Shown here piece by piece: positions 7,659-16,911 of a DNA stretch of 64,000 bases. Location: the NCBI RefSeq assembly GCF_007995055.1, contig NZ_VOQQ01000001.1, positions 1,781,001-1,845,000 of the forward strand, in the 5' to 3' direction. The DNA is from Sphingosinicella ginsenosidimutans (GTDB lineage Bacteria > Pseudomonadota > Alphaproteobacteria > Sphingomonadales > Sphingomonadaceae). Each line of letters opens with the position of its first letter. Positions within the stretch are counted from its first letter, which is position 1. The notes under the pieces are model-generated. The model had not been told where the DNA came from. It saw nothing but the letters and a program-made list of their open reading frames with translations, and made no database searches. The translations under genes were made by a program, and so were the position numbers.

Positions 7659-9053
7659 TTATGCGTAGCGTTCGCCGCGACCGCGGCGGGATTGGCCCTC
7701 TGGCTCGACGCGGTCGGCCGCATCGGGCGCGGTTCTCACGAAGACAGGCTCCCGGGCCGCCTCGTGGCGGCGCGGGTCGCTGGACGCTTGCCCGCCGGAA
7801 CCGCCGGCGAGATCGACATGGGTTTCGGCGATGCGGACGCCCTGGGCGCGCGCTTCGGCGACAAGCTTCGGCTGCGCGTCGGCGATCACGGCACGCGCCG
7901 CCTCCGTCTCGACGGTCAGGCGCACCGATGTGCCGCGCTCGCCCTGGGACAGCTCGACGCGCATCTGGCCGAGCGTCTCGGGATGGAGCTTGAATCGCAT
8001 CGGGCCGTCCGCGTCGGCGCTGCTCGCGATGTCGCGGGCCAGCCGATCGAGCCACAGGCTGTCGCGGGCGAGATCGAGCTGGTGGCCCATCACCCGCTCG
8101 GCGATCGGCGCCTCCGCGCGGTTGTCGGGCCCGCCGGCCGGCCGCGCCGGATCGGGCCCACGCTCGGCGAGCGTGCCGAGGGCGGCCTGAAGCGCGGTGA
8201 ACGGATTGGGCGCCGTCGGTTGCGGCGCGGCCTGCGCGGCCTGCGCGGGCTTCTCGGCCTCGGCGAGTGCCGGCGCGGCCGGGGCCGATTCGACCTTCGG
8301 CGCTGTGTCGCGCGCGTGGAGGACCGGCGCGGATGGCAGCGGCGGTGGCCCGGCCGGTTTGGGATCGGCGTCCTTGATCTTCCCGGCCTCCGCATTCGCC
8401 CTCGGCGCGATCTTTTCGGCCGTTTTGGCGGGCGGCGCGTCGCCGGACACGGCCGCCTCGATCGGCGCCTGCGTCTCGGCGGACGCGGCGGGCTCTGGTG
8501 CGGTGACGGTCGCCGGCAGCGGCGCGGCAAGGATGGGCGCCTGGGGCGCGGCCGCAATTTCCACCCGGCCCGGATGGCCGCTCGCCCTCATGGGGCGGCC
8601 GTCCACGCGCGGGGAAGCCTTGGCGTCCGGCTCGGCGGGGATATCGCTCGGCGGCGGCGGCGCGGCCGGCGTCACCTGGACGGGCGTGACGATGACCGGG
8701 GCCGCGTTCTGCGCCTCGATCAGCGGCACGAGATCGTCCGGCGCGACGCTGTCGTCGGCCCCGGATCCAGCCTTCTCGTCGGAATCGTCGGTCGGCGCCG
8801 GCGATGCATCCGCCTCGCCCGCGGTTGCGGTCGGCGTGCGGCCGCCGGCCAGCGCCTCGCGGAGCGCCGCGAGGAGCGTGGCCGCGGCGCCGGGTGCCGG
8901 CGCCTGCGCCGGCGCGTCGGCGGCCTTGGGCGCGCCGATCGCGAGCAGGGTCGCGAAGGGCGAGTTGGCGGTGCCCGCCTCGCCGTCGGCCGGTGCCTTG
9001 CCCTCGCCGGCAGGGATGCCCGCCGTGGGCCGCATGTTCGGAACCGAAGCCAT
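7659..9053 (-). CDS. fliK: Flagellar hook-length control protein FliK
   Basis: 464 residues. A long Ala/Pro-rich low-complexity N-terminal two thirds, as expected of the molecular ruler, precedes the conserved C-terminal domain 'MRFKLHPETLGQMRVELSQGERGTSVRLTVETEAARAVI', which contacts FlhB to switch export specificity. The ATG at 9053 overlaps the fliJ stop as TGATG; a GTG three bases earlier (9056) is the alternative. Confidence 0.92.
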   Translation of the reverse strand: MASVPNMRPTAGIPAGEGKAPADGEAGTANSPFATLLAIGAPKAADAPAQAPAPGAAATLLAALREALAGGRTPTATAGEADASPAPTDDSDEKAGSGADDSVAPDDLVPLIEAQNAAPVIVTPVQVTPAAPPPPSDIPAEPDAKASPRVDGRPMRASGHPGRVEIAAAPQAPILAAPLPATVTAPEPAASAETQAPIEAAVSGDAPPAKTAEKIAPRANAEAGKIKDADPKPAGPPPLPSAPVLHARDTAPKVESAPAAPALAEAEKPAQAAQAAPQPTAPNPFTALQAALGTLAERGPDPARPAGGPDNRAEAPIAERVMGHQLDLARDSLWLDRLARDIASSADADGPMRFKLHPETLGQMRVELSQGERGTSVRLTVETEAARAVIADAQPKLVAEARAQGVRIAETHVDLAGGSGGQASSDPRRHEAAREPVFVRTAPDAADRVEPEGQSRRGRGERYA

Positions 9054-9481
9054 CACATCGTCTCTCCATCGCTGAGGCGGGTGCGCGGGCGGCCGCTTCG
9101 CAGCGGCCGGCGCTCGGCGAGCGCCACCGCGGCGTCGATCGCTGCCTTTTGAAGTTTCTCGGCGCTCTCCTGCTCGCGCCGCGCCGAAATCCGCTCGCTC
9201 TCGCGGGCGATCGCGACGCTGCGCGCGCTGTCGATCGATCGGCCGAGGCCGATCCGCGCGGAATCGAGCCGCATCGCGAGCTCGCCGAGCTGGGCGAGGG
9301 TGGCGCCGGTGCTCGGCCCCGCGCTCGGCCTCAGCTCGCCGCGCATCCGGGCGAGCTTTTCCTGATTGCTTTCAAGCAACTGCACCTGGCCCGCCGCCTT
9401 GGCCGCGGCCGATGCGGCAAGCCCGTGCTGGATGCGCCGGACCCGCGCGATGCGCGCGCGCTGCTGGATTGCGTTCTTCAT
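9053..9481 (-). CDS. fliJ: FliJ-like flagellar export chaperone
   Basis: 142 residues, almost wholly helical coiled coil (QVQLLESNQEKLARMRGEL ... AESERISARREQESAEKLQKAAIDAAVAL) with a basic C-terminus. FliJ is the stalk of the FliH-FliI ATPase and recycles chaperones. FliJ sequences are weakly conserved; the call rests on size, coiled-coil character and place directly after fliI, with four-base overlap. Confidence 0.85.
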   Translation of the reverse strand: MKNAIQQRARIARVRRIQHGLAASAAAKAAGQVQLLESNQEKLARMRGELRPSAGPSTGATLAQLGELAMRLDSARIGLGRSIDSARSVAIARESERISARREQESAEKLQKAAIDAAVALAERRPLRSGRPRTRLSDGETM

Positions 9482-10803
9482 TTCATCAGCTCCTGGAGGG
9501 CGGCGACCGATTCATCGAAGCCGATCCGCTCCTTCGGGGTCTGCTTCAGGAAATCGAGCAGCTCGGGCCGGCGCACGATCGCCTCGTCGATCATCGGATC
9601 GCCGCCGGCGGCATAGGCGCCCATCAGGATGAGATCGCGATTCTCCTCGAACACCGACCACAGCCGACGAAAGCCCGCCGCCGCGGCGGCATGGGCCGGG
9701 GTCACGATGTCCGCCATGACGCGGCTCAGCGAACGGCCGACGTCGATCGCCGGATAGACCGATTGCTCGGCCAGGCTGCGCGACAGGATGATGTGGCCAT
9801 CGACGATCGCGCGCGCCGCATCGACGATTGGGTCGTCCGTATCGTCGCCGTCGGCCAGCACGGTGTAGAGCGCGGTGATCGATCCGCCGGTCCGCGCATC
9901 GGCGCCGGCGCGCTCCACCAGGCGCGGGATGAGGCCGAGCGCGGAGGGCGGATAGCCCTTCACCGTCGGCGGCTCGCCGAGCGACAGGCCGATCTCGCGC
10001 TGCGCGTGCGCGACGCGGGTGAGGCTGTCGATCAGCAGCAGGACCTTGAGCCCGCGTGCGCGGAAATCCTCGGCGATGGCGGTCGCGCGCATCGCCGCGC
10101 GAAGGCGCAGCAAGGGGGCATGATCGGCCGGCACGGCGACGACGACCGACTTCGATCGGACGTCCGGCGGCAATTTGGTGGCGAGGAAATCGGAGACTTC
10201 GCGGCTGCGCTCGCCGATCAGGCCGACGACGATCACGTCGGCTTCCGCGCCGGCGATCATCTGGCCCATCAGCACCGATTTGCCGACGCCGGATCCGGCG
10301 ACGATGGCGATGCGCTGGCCGACGCCGGCGGTCAGCAGGGCATTGACTGCCCGCACGCCGATATCGAACGGGGTCAGCACTCGCGCGCGATCCAGCGGAT
10401 TGCCGCGGCGGCCGGCGAGCGGCCATTTGTCGGCGGCGCCGATCGGCCCCAGGCCGTCGAGCGGCTGCCCGAGCCCGTCGACGACGCGGCCGAGCAGGGC
10501 CGGGCCGACTTCGCACAGGCTGCCGCTGGCATCGGGCTCGACCCGCGCGCCATTGGCGTAGGCGGCCTCGCCGTCGAGCGCCATCAGGAGCGTGCGCTCG
10601 CCGCGGAAGCCGACCACTTCGGCGCGCGCGACATGGCCGTCGGCGGTGGCGACCCGCGCGCCCGATCCGATCGGTCGGGACAGGCCGGTCGCCTCCAGCA
10701 TCAGGCCGTCATAGGCGGCGAGCCGGCCGACCCGGCGCGGGCCGTCGGCGCCGGCATGGACCGGCTCCAGAAGATCGCGGGCCAGGGCGGCGAGCCGGCT
10801 CAT
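9478..10803 (-). CDS. fliI: Flagellum-specific export ATPase FliI
   Basis: 441 residues. F1-beta-like ATPase with Walker A 'GSGVGKSVL' (about residue 168), 'GLIGERSREVSDF', Walker B region 'LKVLLLIDSLTRVAHAQREIGLSLGEPP' and the 'YTVLADGDDTDDPIVDAARAIVDGHIILSR' segment typical of type III export ATPases. It energises unfolding and delivery of export substrates. Overlaps fliH and fliJ by four bases each. Confidence 0.97.
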   Translation of the reverse strand: MSRLAALARDLLEPVHAGADGPRRVGRLAAYDGLMLEATGLSRPIGSGARVATADGHVARAEVVGFRGERTLLMALDGEAAYANGARVEPDASGSLCEVGPALLGRVVDGLGQPLDGLGPIGAADKWPLAGRRGNPLDRARVLTPFDIGVRAVNALLTAGVGQRIAIVAGSGVGKSVLMGQMIAGAEADVIVVGLIGERSREVSDFLATKLPPDVRSKSVVVAVPADHAPLLRLRAAMRATAIAEDFRARGLKVLLLIDSLTRVAHAQREIGLSLGEPPTVKGYPPSALGLIPRLVERAGADARTGGSITALYTVLADGDDTDDPIVDAARAIVDGHIILSRSLAEQSVYPAIDVGRSLSRVMADIVTPAHAAAAAGFRRLWSVFEENRDLILMGAYAAGGDPMIDEAIVRRPELLDFLKQTPKERIGFDESVAALQELMK

Positions 10804-11423
10804 TTCGGCGCCGCCATCTTGTCCAGCTCCGCGCGCAGCCGCTCCAGGCGCACGGCCGGGCCGTCCTCGATCCAGCCATGGCCGGTTTCGAGCACGACCG
10901 TGCCGCGCTGGAGCGTCGCGTCCGGGGCGATCTCGATGTCGAGCGCGGCCGGCGCGAGCAGCTCGGCGTCGTCGGGATGGACGCGCAGCTTCGATGGCTC
11001 GACATTCTCGCCGATCAGCGCGGCGGCTTCCCTCGCCCGCGCCAGCAGGGTCATCGGATCGATCTCGACCTGGCCGATCACCTCGCGCACCAGCCGGTCC
11101 ACCGTCTCGGCGAGCAACAAAGCGAGCGCATTGGTCGGCTCGGGCCGAAGCACCTCGAGCGATTCGGCAAGCCGCGCCATCGCGTCGCGCTCGGCCGCAT
11201 ATTCGAGCCCGGCGACCCGGCGGCCCTCGGCGATACCGAGCTCATAGGGATCGGCCGGGGTGTGGACCGGCTCGGGCTCGGCGGCAAAGCCGCCCGGCTC
11301 GAAATCGTTGGTCGGCCCGGGCGCGGCGTCGCGCGGCCGGAACGCGCTTTCGCTCCGGCTGAGGACGAAGCCGCCGACGCTCGCCGCGGCACTGGTGGTT
11401 CCGCCGCGCAGGACCCTAGACAT
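10800..11423 (-). CDS. fliH: FliH, regulator of the flagellar export ATPase
   Basis: 207 residues. The N-terminal half is low-complexity; the C-terminal half 'LALLLAETVDRLVREVIGQVEIDPMTLLARAREAAALIGENVEPSKLRVHPDDAELL' ... 'VLETGHGWIEDGPAVRLERLRAELDKM' matches the FliH/YscL type, homologous to the peripheral stalk of F-type ATPases. The start at 11423 overlaps the end of fliG by 8 bases, which argues against the longer open frame to 11630. Confidence 0.92.
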   Translation of the reverse strand: MSRVLRGGTTSAAASVGGFVLSRSESAFRPRDAAPGPTNDFEPGGFAAEPEPVHTPADPYELGIAEGRRVAGLEYAAERDAMARLAESLEVLRPEPTNALALLLAETVDRLVREVIGQVEIDPMTLLARAREAAALIGENVEPSKLRVHPDDAELLAPAALDIEIAPDATLQRGTVVLETGHGWIEDGPAVRLERLRAELDKMAAPK

Positions 11424-12456
11424 AATCTTCCCCGCGTCCGGCGAGCATGATCGTCCCGGCGTCGGCGAGGCGGCGCGCCATCGCGAGCACTTCCTTCTGC
11501 GCGTCCTGGACCTCGGCGAGGCGCATCGGGCCGCGCGCCTCCATCTCGTCCTTGATCGAATCGGCGGCGCGGCTCGACATGCAGCCGAACATCTTGTCCT
11601 TGAGCCGCTCGTCGGCGCCCTTGAGCGCAACGATCAGCACCTCGTTGTCGACATTCCGCAGCAGGATGCCGAGATTCTTCTCGTCGAGGTCCATGAGGTC
11701 CTCGAAGATGAACATCTCGTCCTCGATCCGCTGGGCAAGGTTCTTGTCGATCTTGCCGAGCGTGCGGATGATCCGCTGCTCCTGGCCGGAGCGCATGTTG
11801 TTCATGATCTTGGCCGCCTCGCTCGCGCCGCCGCGCGTCGGCGCGGAGGAGGAGAAGGAGACGCGGCCCACCTCGCGGACCAGGATCCGCTCGAGCTCCT
11901 CGAGCGCTTCCGGCGTCACCGATTCGAGCCGCGCGACGCGATAGATCACGTCGGGCTGCATCTCGCTCGGCAGCAGCTGGAGCACGTCGGCCGCGATCGG
12001 CGGCTCGAGATGGGCGACCACCAGCGCCGCGATCTGCGGATGCTCCTGCTCGATCAGCGCCGCGATCGTCTTCGCGTCCATCCAGCGCAGCGCCTCGAGC
12101 GCGCGGCTGCGGGTCGGCGGGGTGATGCGGGCAAGGACGTTGCCGGCGCGCTCGGCCCCGAGCGCATGTTCCATGACGGCGCGGATGCGCGGGGCGGCGC
12201 CGAAGCCGATCGTGGTGCGCGCGCGGGTCTTTTCGAGGAAGGTGTGGAACACCGATTCGACCTGGTCCTCGGTCACGTCGGCGACGCCGAACATGGCCGA
12301 TCCCAGATGCTGCACCTCATAAGGTTCGAGGTGGCTCAGGATCTCGGCGGCCTCGTTGTCGCCGAGCAGCATCAGCAGGATGGCCGCCGCCTCGCTCCCG
12401 TTGGGATCGATCGGCGCGGAATTGGCGCCCAGCGCGGCGGTATCGACGGCTTCCAT
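11416..12456 (-). CDS. fliG: Flagellar motor switch protein FliG
   Basis: 346 residues. FliG links the MS ring to the C-ring and contacts the stators. The N-terminal domain has 'AAILLMLLGDNEAAEILSHLEPYEVQHLGSAMF'; the C-terminal torque helix contains the charged pattern 'EDEMFIFEDLMDLDEKNLGILLRNVDNEVLIVALKGADERLKDKMFGCMSSRA'. AAGGA lies upstream of the ATG, five bases after the fliF stop. Confidence 0.97.
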   Translation of the reverse strand: MEAVDTAALGANSAPIDPNGSEAAAILLMLLGDNEAAEILSHLEPYEVQHLGSAMFGVADVTEDQVESVFHTFLEKTRARTTIGFGAAPRIRAVMEHALGAERAGNVLARITPPTRSRALEALRWMDAKTIAALIEQEHPQIAALVVAHLEPPIAADVLQLLPSEMQPDVIYRVARLESVTPEALEELERILVREVGRVSFSSSAPTRGGASEAAKIMNNMRSGQEQRIIRTLGKIDKNLAQRIEDEMFIFEDLMDLDEKNLGILLRNVDNEVLIVALKGADERLKDKMFGCMSSRAADSIKDEMEARGPMRLAEVQDAQKEVLAMARRLADAGTIMLAGRGEDYV

Positions 12457-12461
12457 GTTCC

Positions 12462-14186
12462 TTACGCTCCCTGCTTGGTGTCGTTGCGGATGAGGTCGCG
12501 GACCACGAGCGCGGCGCGGGCCGGATCCTGGCGGACGAAACCGCGGATCAGCGCGGCGCGCGCTTCATAGTCGCGGGTCGCCTCGATCATCTCGAGCGTG
12601 ACCTTCATGTCGTTTTCGGTGCGCGTGCGCTCGGCCAGCGCGCCGGCGATCTGGCCGCCCATCTCGCCGCGCGCCGACTTGCTCTCCTCGGCGCGCTTGG
12701 CGAGCGCGTTGCTCGCCTTCTTGAGCATCGGCCGGCCGATCCCGAACACGACGAGCAGGGCGACCAGGATGGCGGTCGCGTTGCGGACCGCGGGCCAGAC
12801 CCAGGGCGCCTCGTACCAGCTCGTCGTCGGGGTTTCGCTGGTCGCGAAGGGGCGGGCGTTCAGCGCCACCACGTCGCCGCGCGTCTGATCGAAGCCGACC
12901 GCGCCCTTCACCAGCTGCTCCAGCGCCTGCATCTCCTGCGCGCTGCGCGGCCGGCCGGTGTCGGGATTGCGAAGCGCGATCGCGACGGTGAGGCGCTTCA
13001 GCACGCCGGTCTGCTGGCGGGTCACGGAAACCTCGCGGCCGACCGCGAAGTCGCGGTTGACGTTCTCGGTCGTGCGGCCGCCGCCGGCCGCCGGGGCGGG
13101 CGCGCCGGCCGGGGTCGGGGTCACCGCGCCGCCGGGCGCCGCCGCGACCTGCGAGGCGGGCGGCGGGGTGTTGGAGAGCGCGCCGGGGATGCCGCCGACC
13201 GCGCTTGCGCCGGAGGTGTCGCTGGTCCGCTGGGTCTGCTCGCTGGTGACCGCGCTCGCATTGGCCGGGAAGCCCTCGCGGGTCGACTGCACCTCGGAGA
13301 AGTCCATCTCCGCATGGACCTCGGCGGTGAAATTGCCGGCGCCGAGCATCGGCGTCAGCAGGTTTGCGATCGTCTGGCGATAACGATCCTCCACCTGCGC
13401 CTGGACGGAAAGCTGCTGCTCGCTCGCCTGGGTGGCGCCGGTGCCGCCGGTGCGCGAGAGGAGCTGGCCGTTCTGGTCGACCACGGACACGTTGTCGGGC
13501 GAAAGCCCCGGCACCGAAGAGGCGACGAGATGGACGATCGCCTGCACCTGCGCGTCGGACAGCGAACGGCCGCCCTTCAGCGTCAGCATGACGGAGGCGG
13601 AAGGCTGGGCGGCGTCGCGAACGAACACGCTCGGCGCTTCCACCGCGAGATGGACCCGGGCCGACTGGACGGCGTCGATCGCCTCGATCGTGCGGGCGAG
13701 ATCGAGCTCGCGCGAGGAACGGATGCGCTCGCCCTCGACGGCGCGGCTGGCGCCCATCGGCATGTTGTTCAGCGTATCCTCGCCGCTCGGCCCGCTGCGC
13801 GGCAGGCCCTGGCCGGCGAGCAGCATCCGCGCCTGGTAATATTGATCCTCCGGAACGTCGATCGCGCCGGTTGTGCGGTCGATCGTATAGGGGATGTTGG
13901 CGGTGCGAAGCGCCTCGACCACCGGCGCCTTTTCCTCGTCGGCAAGGCCGGGGAAGAGCGGGCGGCTGGGCGCCGCGCTCAACATGCTCCAGATCAGGAA
14001 GCCGATCGCGAGAAGGGCGACGAAGCCGACGGCCGGCAGGCTCTTGGCCACCGCCGGCTGCGCGATGAAGTTGCGCGCGTTCTGGATGATGCCGTTGGCG
14101 CTGAAGCCATTGCCGGCGGGCGCCGCCGCCGGCGCGGGCCGCGCGGCGGGCATCGAAAGATCGGGGGTGGTTGCAAGGTCGCTCAT
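12462..14186 (-). CDS. fliF: Flagellar MS-ring protein FliF
   Basis: 574 residues. Two membrane segments, one near residues 48-70 (SLPAVGFVALLAIGFLIWSML) and one near 462-482 (WPAVRNATAILVALLVVFGIG), flank the periplasmic ring-building motifs including 'IPYTIDRTTGAIDVPEDQYYQARMLLAGQGLP'. A Pro/Ala-rich insert separates the ring domains. The cytoplasmic tail binds FliG. One base separates its ATG from the fliE stop. Confidence 0.97.
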   Translation of the reverse strand: MSDLATTPDLSMPAARPAPAAAPAGNGFSANGIIQNARNFIAQPAVAKSLPAVGFVALLAIGFLIWSMLSAAPSRPLFPGLADEEKAPVVEALRTANIPYTIDRTTGAIDVPEDQYYQARMLLAGQGLPRSGPSGEDTLNNMPMGASRAVEGERIRSSRELDLARTIEAIDAVQSARVHLAVEAPSVFVRDAAQPSASVMLTLKGGRSLSDAQVQAIVHLVASSVPGLSPDNVSVVDQNGQLLSRTGGTGATQASEQQLSVQAQVEDRYRQTIANLLTPMLGAGNFTAEVHAEMDFSEVQSTREGFPANASAVTSEQTQRTSDTSGASAVGGIPGALSNTPPPASQVAAAPGGAVTPTPAGAPAPAAGGGRTTENVNRDFAVGREVSVTRQQTGVLKRLTVAIALRNPDTGRPRSAQEMQALEQLVKGAVGFDQTRGDVVALNARPFATSETPTTSWYEAPWVWPAVRNATAILVALLVVFGIGRPMLKKASNALAKRAEESKSARGEMGGQIAGALAERTRTENDMKVTLEMIEATRDYEARAALIRGFVRQDPARAALVVRDLIRNDTKQGA

Positions 14187-14187
14187 A

Positions 14188-14547
14188 TCACACCGGCATG
14201 TTCATGATGTCTTTGTAGGCGGTCAGGAGATGGTTCCTGACCTGCAGCGTCGCTTCGAACCCGAGCGACGCGCGCTGGCGGGCGAGCATCACCGCGGCGA
14301 TGTCCGTGGTCTCGCCGCGCTCGTAGGATTCGCTCATCGCGTTCGCGCGCGCATCGGCCTCGTTCACCCGGGCGAGCGCGCCGCGCAGCGCCGAGGCGAA
14401 GTCGCCGGGCTGGACGGCGCCAGCGCCGCCGGGCGCTCCCGGCGCCGGATTGACGGCGTCCGATCCCGCGGCGCGCTGGAGGGCGCTGTTGCGCTCCAGG
14501 ATCTGCGCCCGCATGGCCATGAGCCGGCTTGCGTCGATGCCCTGCAT
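14188..14547 (-). CDS. fliE: Flagellar hook-basal body protein FliE
   Basis: 119 residues. FliE connects the MS ring and the export gate with the rod. The C-terminal 'RGETTDIAAVMLARQRASLGFEATLQVRNHLLTAYKDIMNMPV' is the family signature. It follows the sigma-54 activator gene after 11 bases, so the activator and the basal body genes appear to share the promoter at 15814-15830. Confidence 0.95.
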   Translation of the reverse strand: MQGIDASRLMAMRAQILERNSALQRAAGSDAVNPAPGAPGGAGAVQPGDFASALRGALARVNEADARANAMSESYERGETTDIAAVMLARQRASLGFEATLQVRNHLLTAYKDIMNMPV

Positions 14548-14558
14548 CTTTCTTTCTC

Positions 14559-15779
14559 CTAGGCGGCCGCGGCGCGCATTTCGGCGAGCCGGTAGCGAAG
14601 CGTTCGTTCACTGATGCCGAGCCGTTCGGCGGCGCGGCTGCGATGGCCGCCGGTTTCGGCGAGCGCCTCGCGGATCATTTCGGCCTCGGCGGACCGGGCG
14701 ACCTCGGCGAGCGGGCGCACGCCGGCTTCGGCCGGGGCGCAGCGCACCGGATCGATGGCGAGCGCTTCGGCCTCGATGCGATCCCCGGTGCCGAGCAGCA
14801 GCGCGCGCTGGATCACATTGTCGAGCTCGCGCGCATTGCCGGGCCAGCTGTGGCGCATCAGAAGATCGAGCGCCTCGACGGTCGGGAACCTGAACGGGGC
14901 GGTCGGGCGGTAATGGCGCAGCAGCAGCGCCGCCGCGATCGCGCGCACGTCGAGCCGGCGCTGGCGCAGCGGCGCGAGCGCGACGGGGACGACGTTCAGC
15001 CGCCAGTAGAGATCGGCGCGGAAGCGGCCCCCGGCGACTTCGCCGGCAAGATCGCGATTGGCGCAGGCGACGACCCGGACGTCGACGCTCTCGGCCTTGA
15101 TCGCGCCGACCGGAAGCACCTCGCGCTCCTGAAGCGCGCGCAGCAGCTTGGCCTGGAGGGCAAGCGGCAGATCGGCGATTTCGTCGAGCAGCAGGGTGCC
15201 GCCATTGGCGGCGCGGAACAGGCCCTCGCCGTCCTGGCCGGCGCCGGTGAAGCTGCCCTTGCGATGACCGAAGAGGATCGCCTCGAGCATCGTTTCGGGA
15301 AGCGCGGCGCAGTTGACCGCGACGAACGGGCCGGCGGCGCGCGGCGAACAGGCGTGGATCGCGCGCGCGATCCCTTCCTTGCCGGTGCCGGTCTCGCCGA
15401 GGATCAGGACGGAGGCGTCGCTTGCGGCGATCCGGCGGACGAACTCCATCAGCCGCGCGCTTTCGGGCTCGCCGCAGGCCGGAAGGCCGGAGGTCCGGAC
15501 CAGCTCGGCGACCAGCGCATTGCCGAACGCCATGTCGTCATAGCCGAAGCGGATCAGCGTCGGCGCGTCCTCGGCGAGGATCAGCGTCGGATCGGCCTCG
15601 GCGAAGTCGACCAGGAGATCGCGGGGCGCGGCCATTCCGGCTTCGCGCGCGGCATAGATGGCGGGGGACGGCGCGGGCGCTTCGCCCGCGTCGAACAAGG
15701 TCGGCGCGAGGCCGGCCCCGCTCAGCCAGGTGGCGAGCGCCGGATTGTCCTGTGCGGCTGCCCTGCTCAAAGCGATCAT
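14559..15779 (-). CDS. Sigma-54-dependent flagellar transcription activator (FlbD/FleQ type)
   Basis: 406 residues from the ATG at 15779; the longer open frame would start upstream of the sigma-54 promoter and is rejected. The AAA+ domain has Walker A GETGTGKE (residues 128-135), a sigma-54 contact loop GSFTGA (175-180, canonical GAFTGA), Walker B '[12 protein letters not shown]', and an arginine-finger region. The C-terminus is a Fis-type helix-turn-helix ([25 protein letters not shown]). The first 115 residues do not show a normal phospho-receiver domain, unlike Caulobacter FlbD, so it may act without phosphorylation. Sitting at the head of the basal-body superoperon with its own sigma-54 promoter and next to a CGGCA-N6-TGCCG palindrome, it is very likely the class II master activator and self-regulated. 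Confidence 0.9.
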   Translation of the reverse strand: MIALSRAAAQDNPALATWLSGAGLAPTLFDAGEAPAPSPAIYAAREAGMAAPRDLLVDFAEADPTLILAEDAPTLIRFGYDDMAFGNALVAELVRTSGLPACGEPESARLMEFVRRIAASDASVLILGETGTGKEGIARAIHACSPRAAGPFVAVNCAALPETMLEAILFGHRKGSFTGAGQDGEGLFRAANGGTLLLDEIADLPLALQAKLLRALQEREVLPVGAIKAESVDVRVVACANRDLAGEVAGGRFRADLYWRLNVVPVALAPLRQRRLDVRAIAAALLLRHYRPTAPFRFPTVEALDLLMRHSWPGNARELDNVIQRALLLGTGDRIEAEALAIDPVRCAPAEAGVRPLAEVARSAEAEMIREALAETGGHRSRAAERLGISERTLRYRLAEMRAAAA

Positions 15780-15813
15780 TCGTGCAAACCCCCGAATTCG
15801 GTCGCCTGAAAAC

Positions 15814-15830
15814 AAGCAAGGGGCGTGCCA
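15814..15830 (-). promoter_or_regulatory. Sigma-54 promoter of the activator and fliE-flhB superoperon
   Basis: Minus strand reads TGGCACGCCCCTTGCTT: full -24 TGGCACG, 4 bp, -12 TTGC. The start point is expected about 15804, 25 bases before the activator ATG. Confidence 0.88.
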
Positions 15831-15836
15831 GATCGG

Positions 15837-15852
15837 CGGCAGACTTTTGCCG
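15837..15852. promoter_or_regulatory. Palindrome CGGCA-N6-TGCCG, candidate activator binding site
   Basis: CGGCA (15837-15841), six bases, TGCCG (15848-15852). The same motif occurs twice upstream of flgB. Here it is centred about 40 bp before the activator start point, just beyond the -24 element, a place where a bound activator could also repress its own promoter. Confidence 0.6.
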
Positions 15853-15906
15853 CTCTCGCGAGGCTGGGGGCAGGGGGGTTCGGGCGTCGGATCGCCGCCG
15901 GTCGCG

Positions 15907-15924
15907 GCGTCGGAAAACCGACGC
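15907..15924. repeat. Perfect inverted repeat GCGTCGG-AAAA-CCGACGC
   Basis: Seven-base arms around four A bases, between the activator and fliC promoters, about 100 bp upstream of the sigma-54 start point and 16 bp before the fliC sigma-28 -35 element. It could be a protein binding site; no T tract follows, so a terminator role is unlikely. Confidence 0.5.
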
Positions 15925-15939
15925 GCCAAAAAAGCCGAT

Positions 15940-15966
15940 TAAAGCCCCGTCGGGACCGGCCGTTAA
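15940..15966 (+). promoter_or_regulatory. Sigma-28 promoter of fliC
   Basis: TAAAGCCC (15940-15947), exactly 11 bp, GCCGTTAA (15959-15966). This fits the enterobacterial FliA consensus TAAA-N15-GCCGATAA with one difference in the -10. It gives a leader of about 58 bases before the fliC ATG. Confidence 0.8.
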
Positions 15967-16030
15967 TGCTTCACGTGGCAGTCAGGGATCGACCCGGCCG
16001 CCCATGATGAGAGTGGGAAAGGAACCCAAG

Positions 16031-16840
16031 ATGACTGTGATCAACACCAACACGTCTGCGCTTCGCGCGCAGAATGCCGGCCGGGTCGCGAACATGGCCC
16101 TGTCGCAGGCGATGGAGCGTCTGTCCACGGGCAAGCGCATCAACTCCGCGAAGGACGATGCGGCCGGCCTCGCCATTGCGAGCTCGATGACCTCGCAGAT
16201 CCGCGGCATGAACCAGGCGATCCGCAATGCCAATGACGGCATCTCGTTCGCCCAGACCGCCGACGGCGCGCTCAACGAAGTCACCAACATGCTCCAGCGT
16301 ATCCGCGAGCTTGCGGTGCAGAGCGCCAGCGGCACCTACTCCGACGACGACCGCGCCAACCTGCAGGCCGAAGTCGAGCAGCTCGGCGCCCAGATCGACG
16401 ACATCGTCGCGAACACCAAGTTCAACGGCGTCGCCGTGTTCGGTTCGAGCGACGTGACCGTCAACATTCAGACGGGCTCGGGTTCTTCGGACCAGACCGC
16501 GCTGACCGTCACCGGTTTCGACGTTTCGGACGCGACGGCTTCGGACGTCGGCACCGCTTCGGGCGCCAGCACGGCGATGGACGACGTCGATGACGCCCTG
16601 AAGGCGGTCGCCACGACCCGCGCCTCGCTCGGCGCCGGCCAGAGCCGCCTCGAGTCGATCGTCAACAACCTCAACAACAATGTCGCCAACCTGTCCGATG
16701 CGCGGTCGCGGATCGAGGATGCCGATTTCTCGGCCGAATCGACCAACCTCGCCAAGGCGCAGATCCTGAGCCAGGCGTCGACCGCGATGCTGGCCCAGGC
16801 CAATCAGAGCCAGTCGGGCGTGCTCAACCTGCTTCGCTAA
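16031..16840 (+). CDS. fliC: Flagellin
   Basis: 269 residues, the main filament subunit. The N-terminal D0/D1 part ([18 protein letters not shown] ... [24 protein letters not shown]) and the C-terminal part ([45 protein letters not shown]) are complete; the central variable region is very short (about residues 150-185), making this a minimal flagellin. GAAAGGA lies before the ATG; the in-frame upstream ATG at 16007 lacks this. The only flagellin gene in the window, followed by a strong terminator. Confidence 0.97.
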   Translation: MTVINTNTSALRAQNAGRVANMALSQAMERLSTGKRINSAKDDAAGLAIASSMTSQIRGMNQAIRNANDGISFAQTADGALNEVTNMLQRIRELAVQSASGTYSDDDRANLQAEVEQLGAQIDDIVANTKFNGVAVFGSSDVTVNIQTGSGSSDQTALTVTGFDVSDATASDVGTASGASTAMDDVDDALKAVATTRASLGAGQSRLESIVNNLNNNVANLSDARSRIEDADFSAESTNLAKAQILSQASTAMLAQANQSQSGVLNLLR

Positions 16841-16865
16841 GAATAAGCAAAGCCAGCGAAGCGAG

Positions 16866-16902
16866 GCCCCGGTGCGGATATCCGCACCGGGGCTTCTTTT
16901 TT
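16866..16902 (+). terminator. Strong terminator after fliC
   Basis: A perfect palindrome with 14-base arms (GCCCCGGTGCGGAT and its complement, 16866-16893) is followed by TTCTTTTTT. It ends fliC transcription and lies just before the end of the convergent HAD-type gene. Confidence 0.92.
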
Positions 16903-16911
16903 GGTGGGGCA

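Noticed and set aside
15780..15929. Activator gene extended upstream to 15929
   Set aside because: The extension would span the sigma-54 promoter and palindrome; the ATG at 15779 lies just downstream of them.
15990..16010. GTGGCAG upstream of fliC as a sigma-54 promoter
   Set aside because: No TTGC at the right distance; the sigma-28 site at 15940-15966 is far better.
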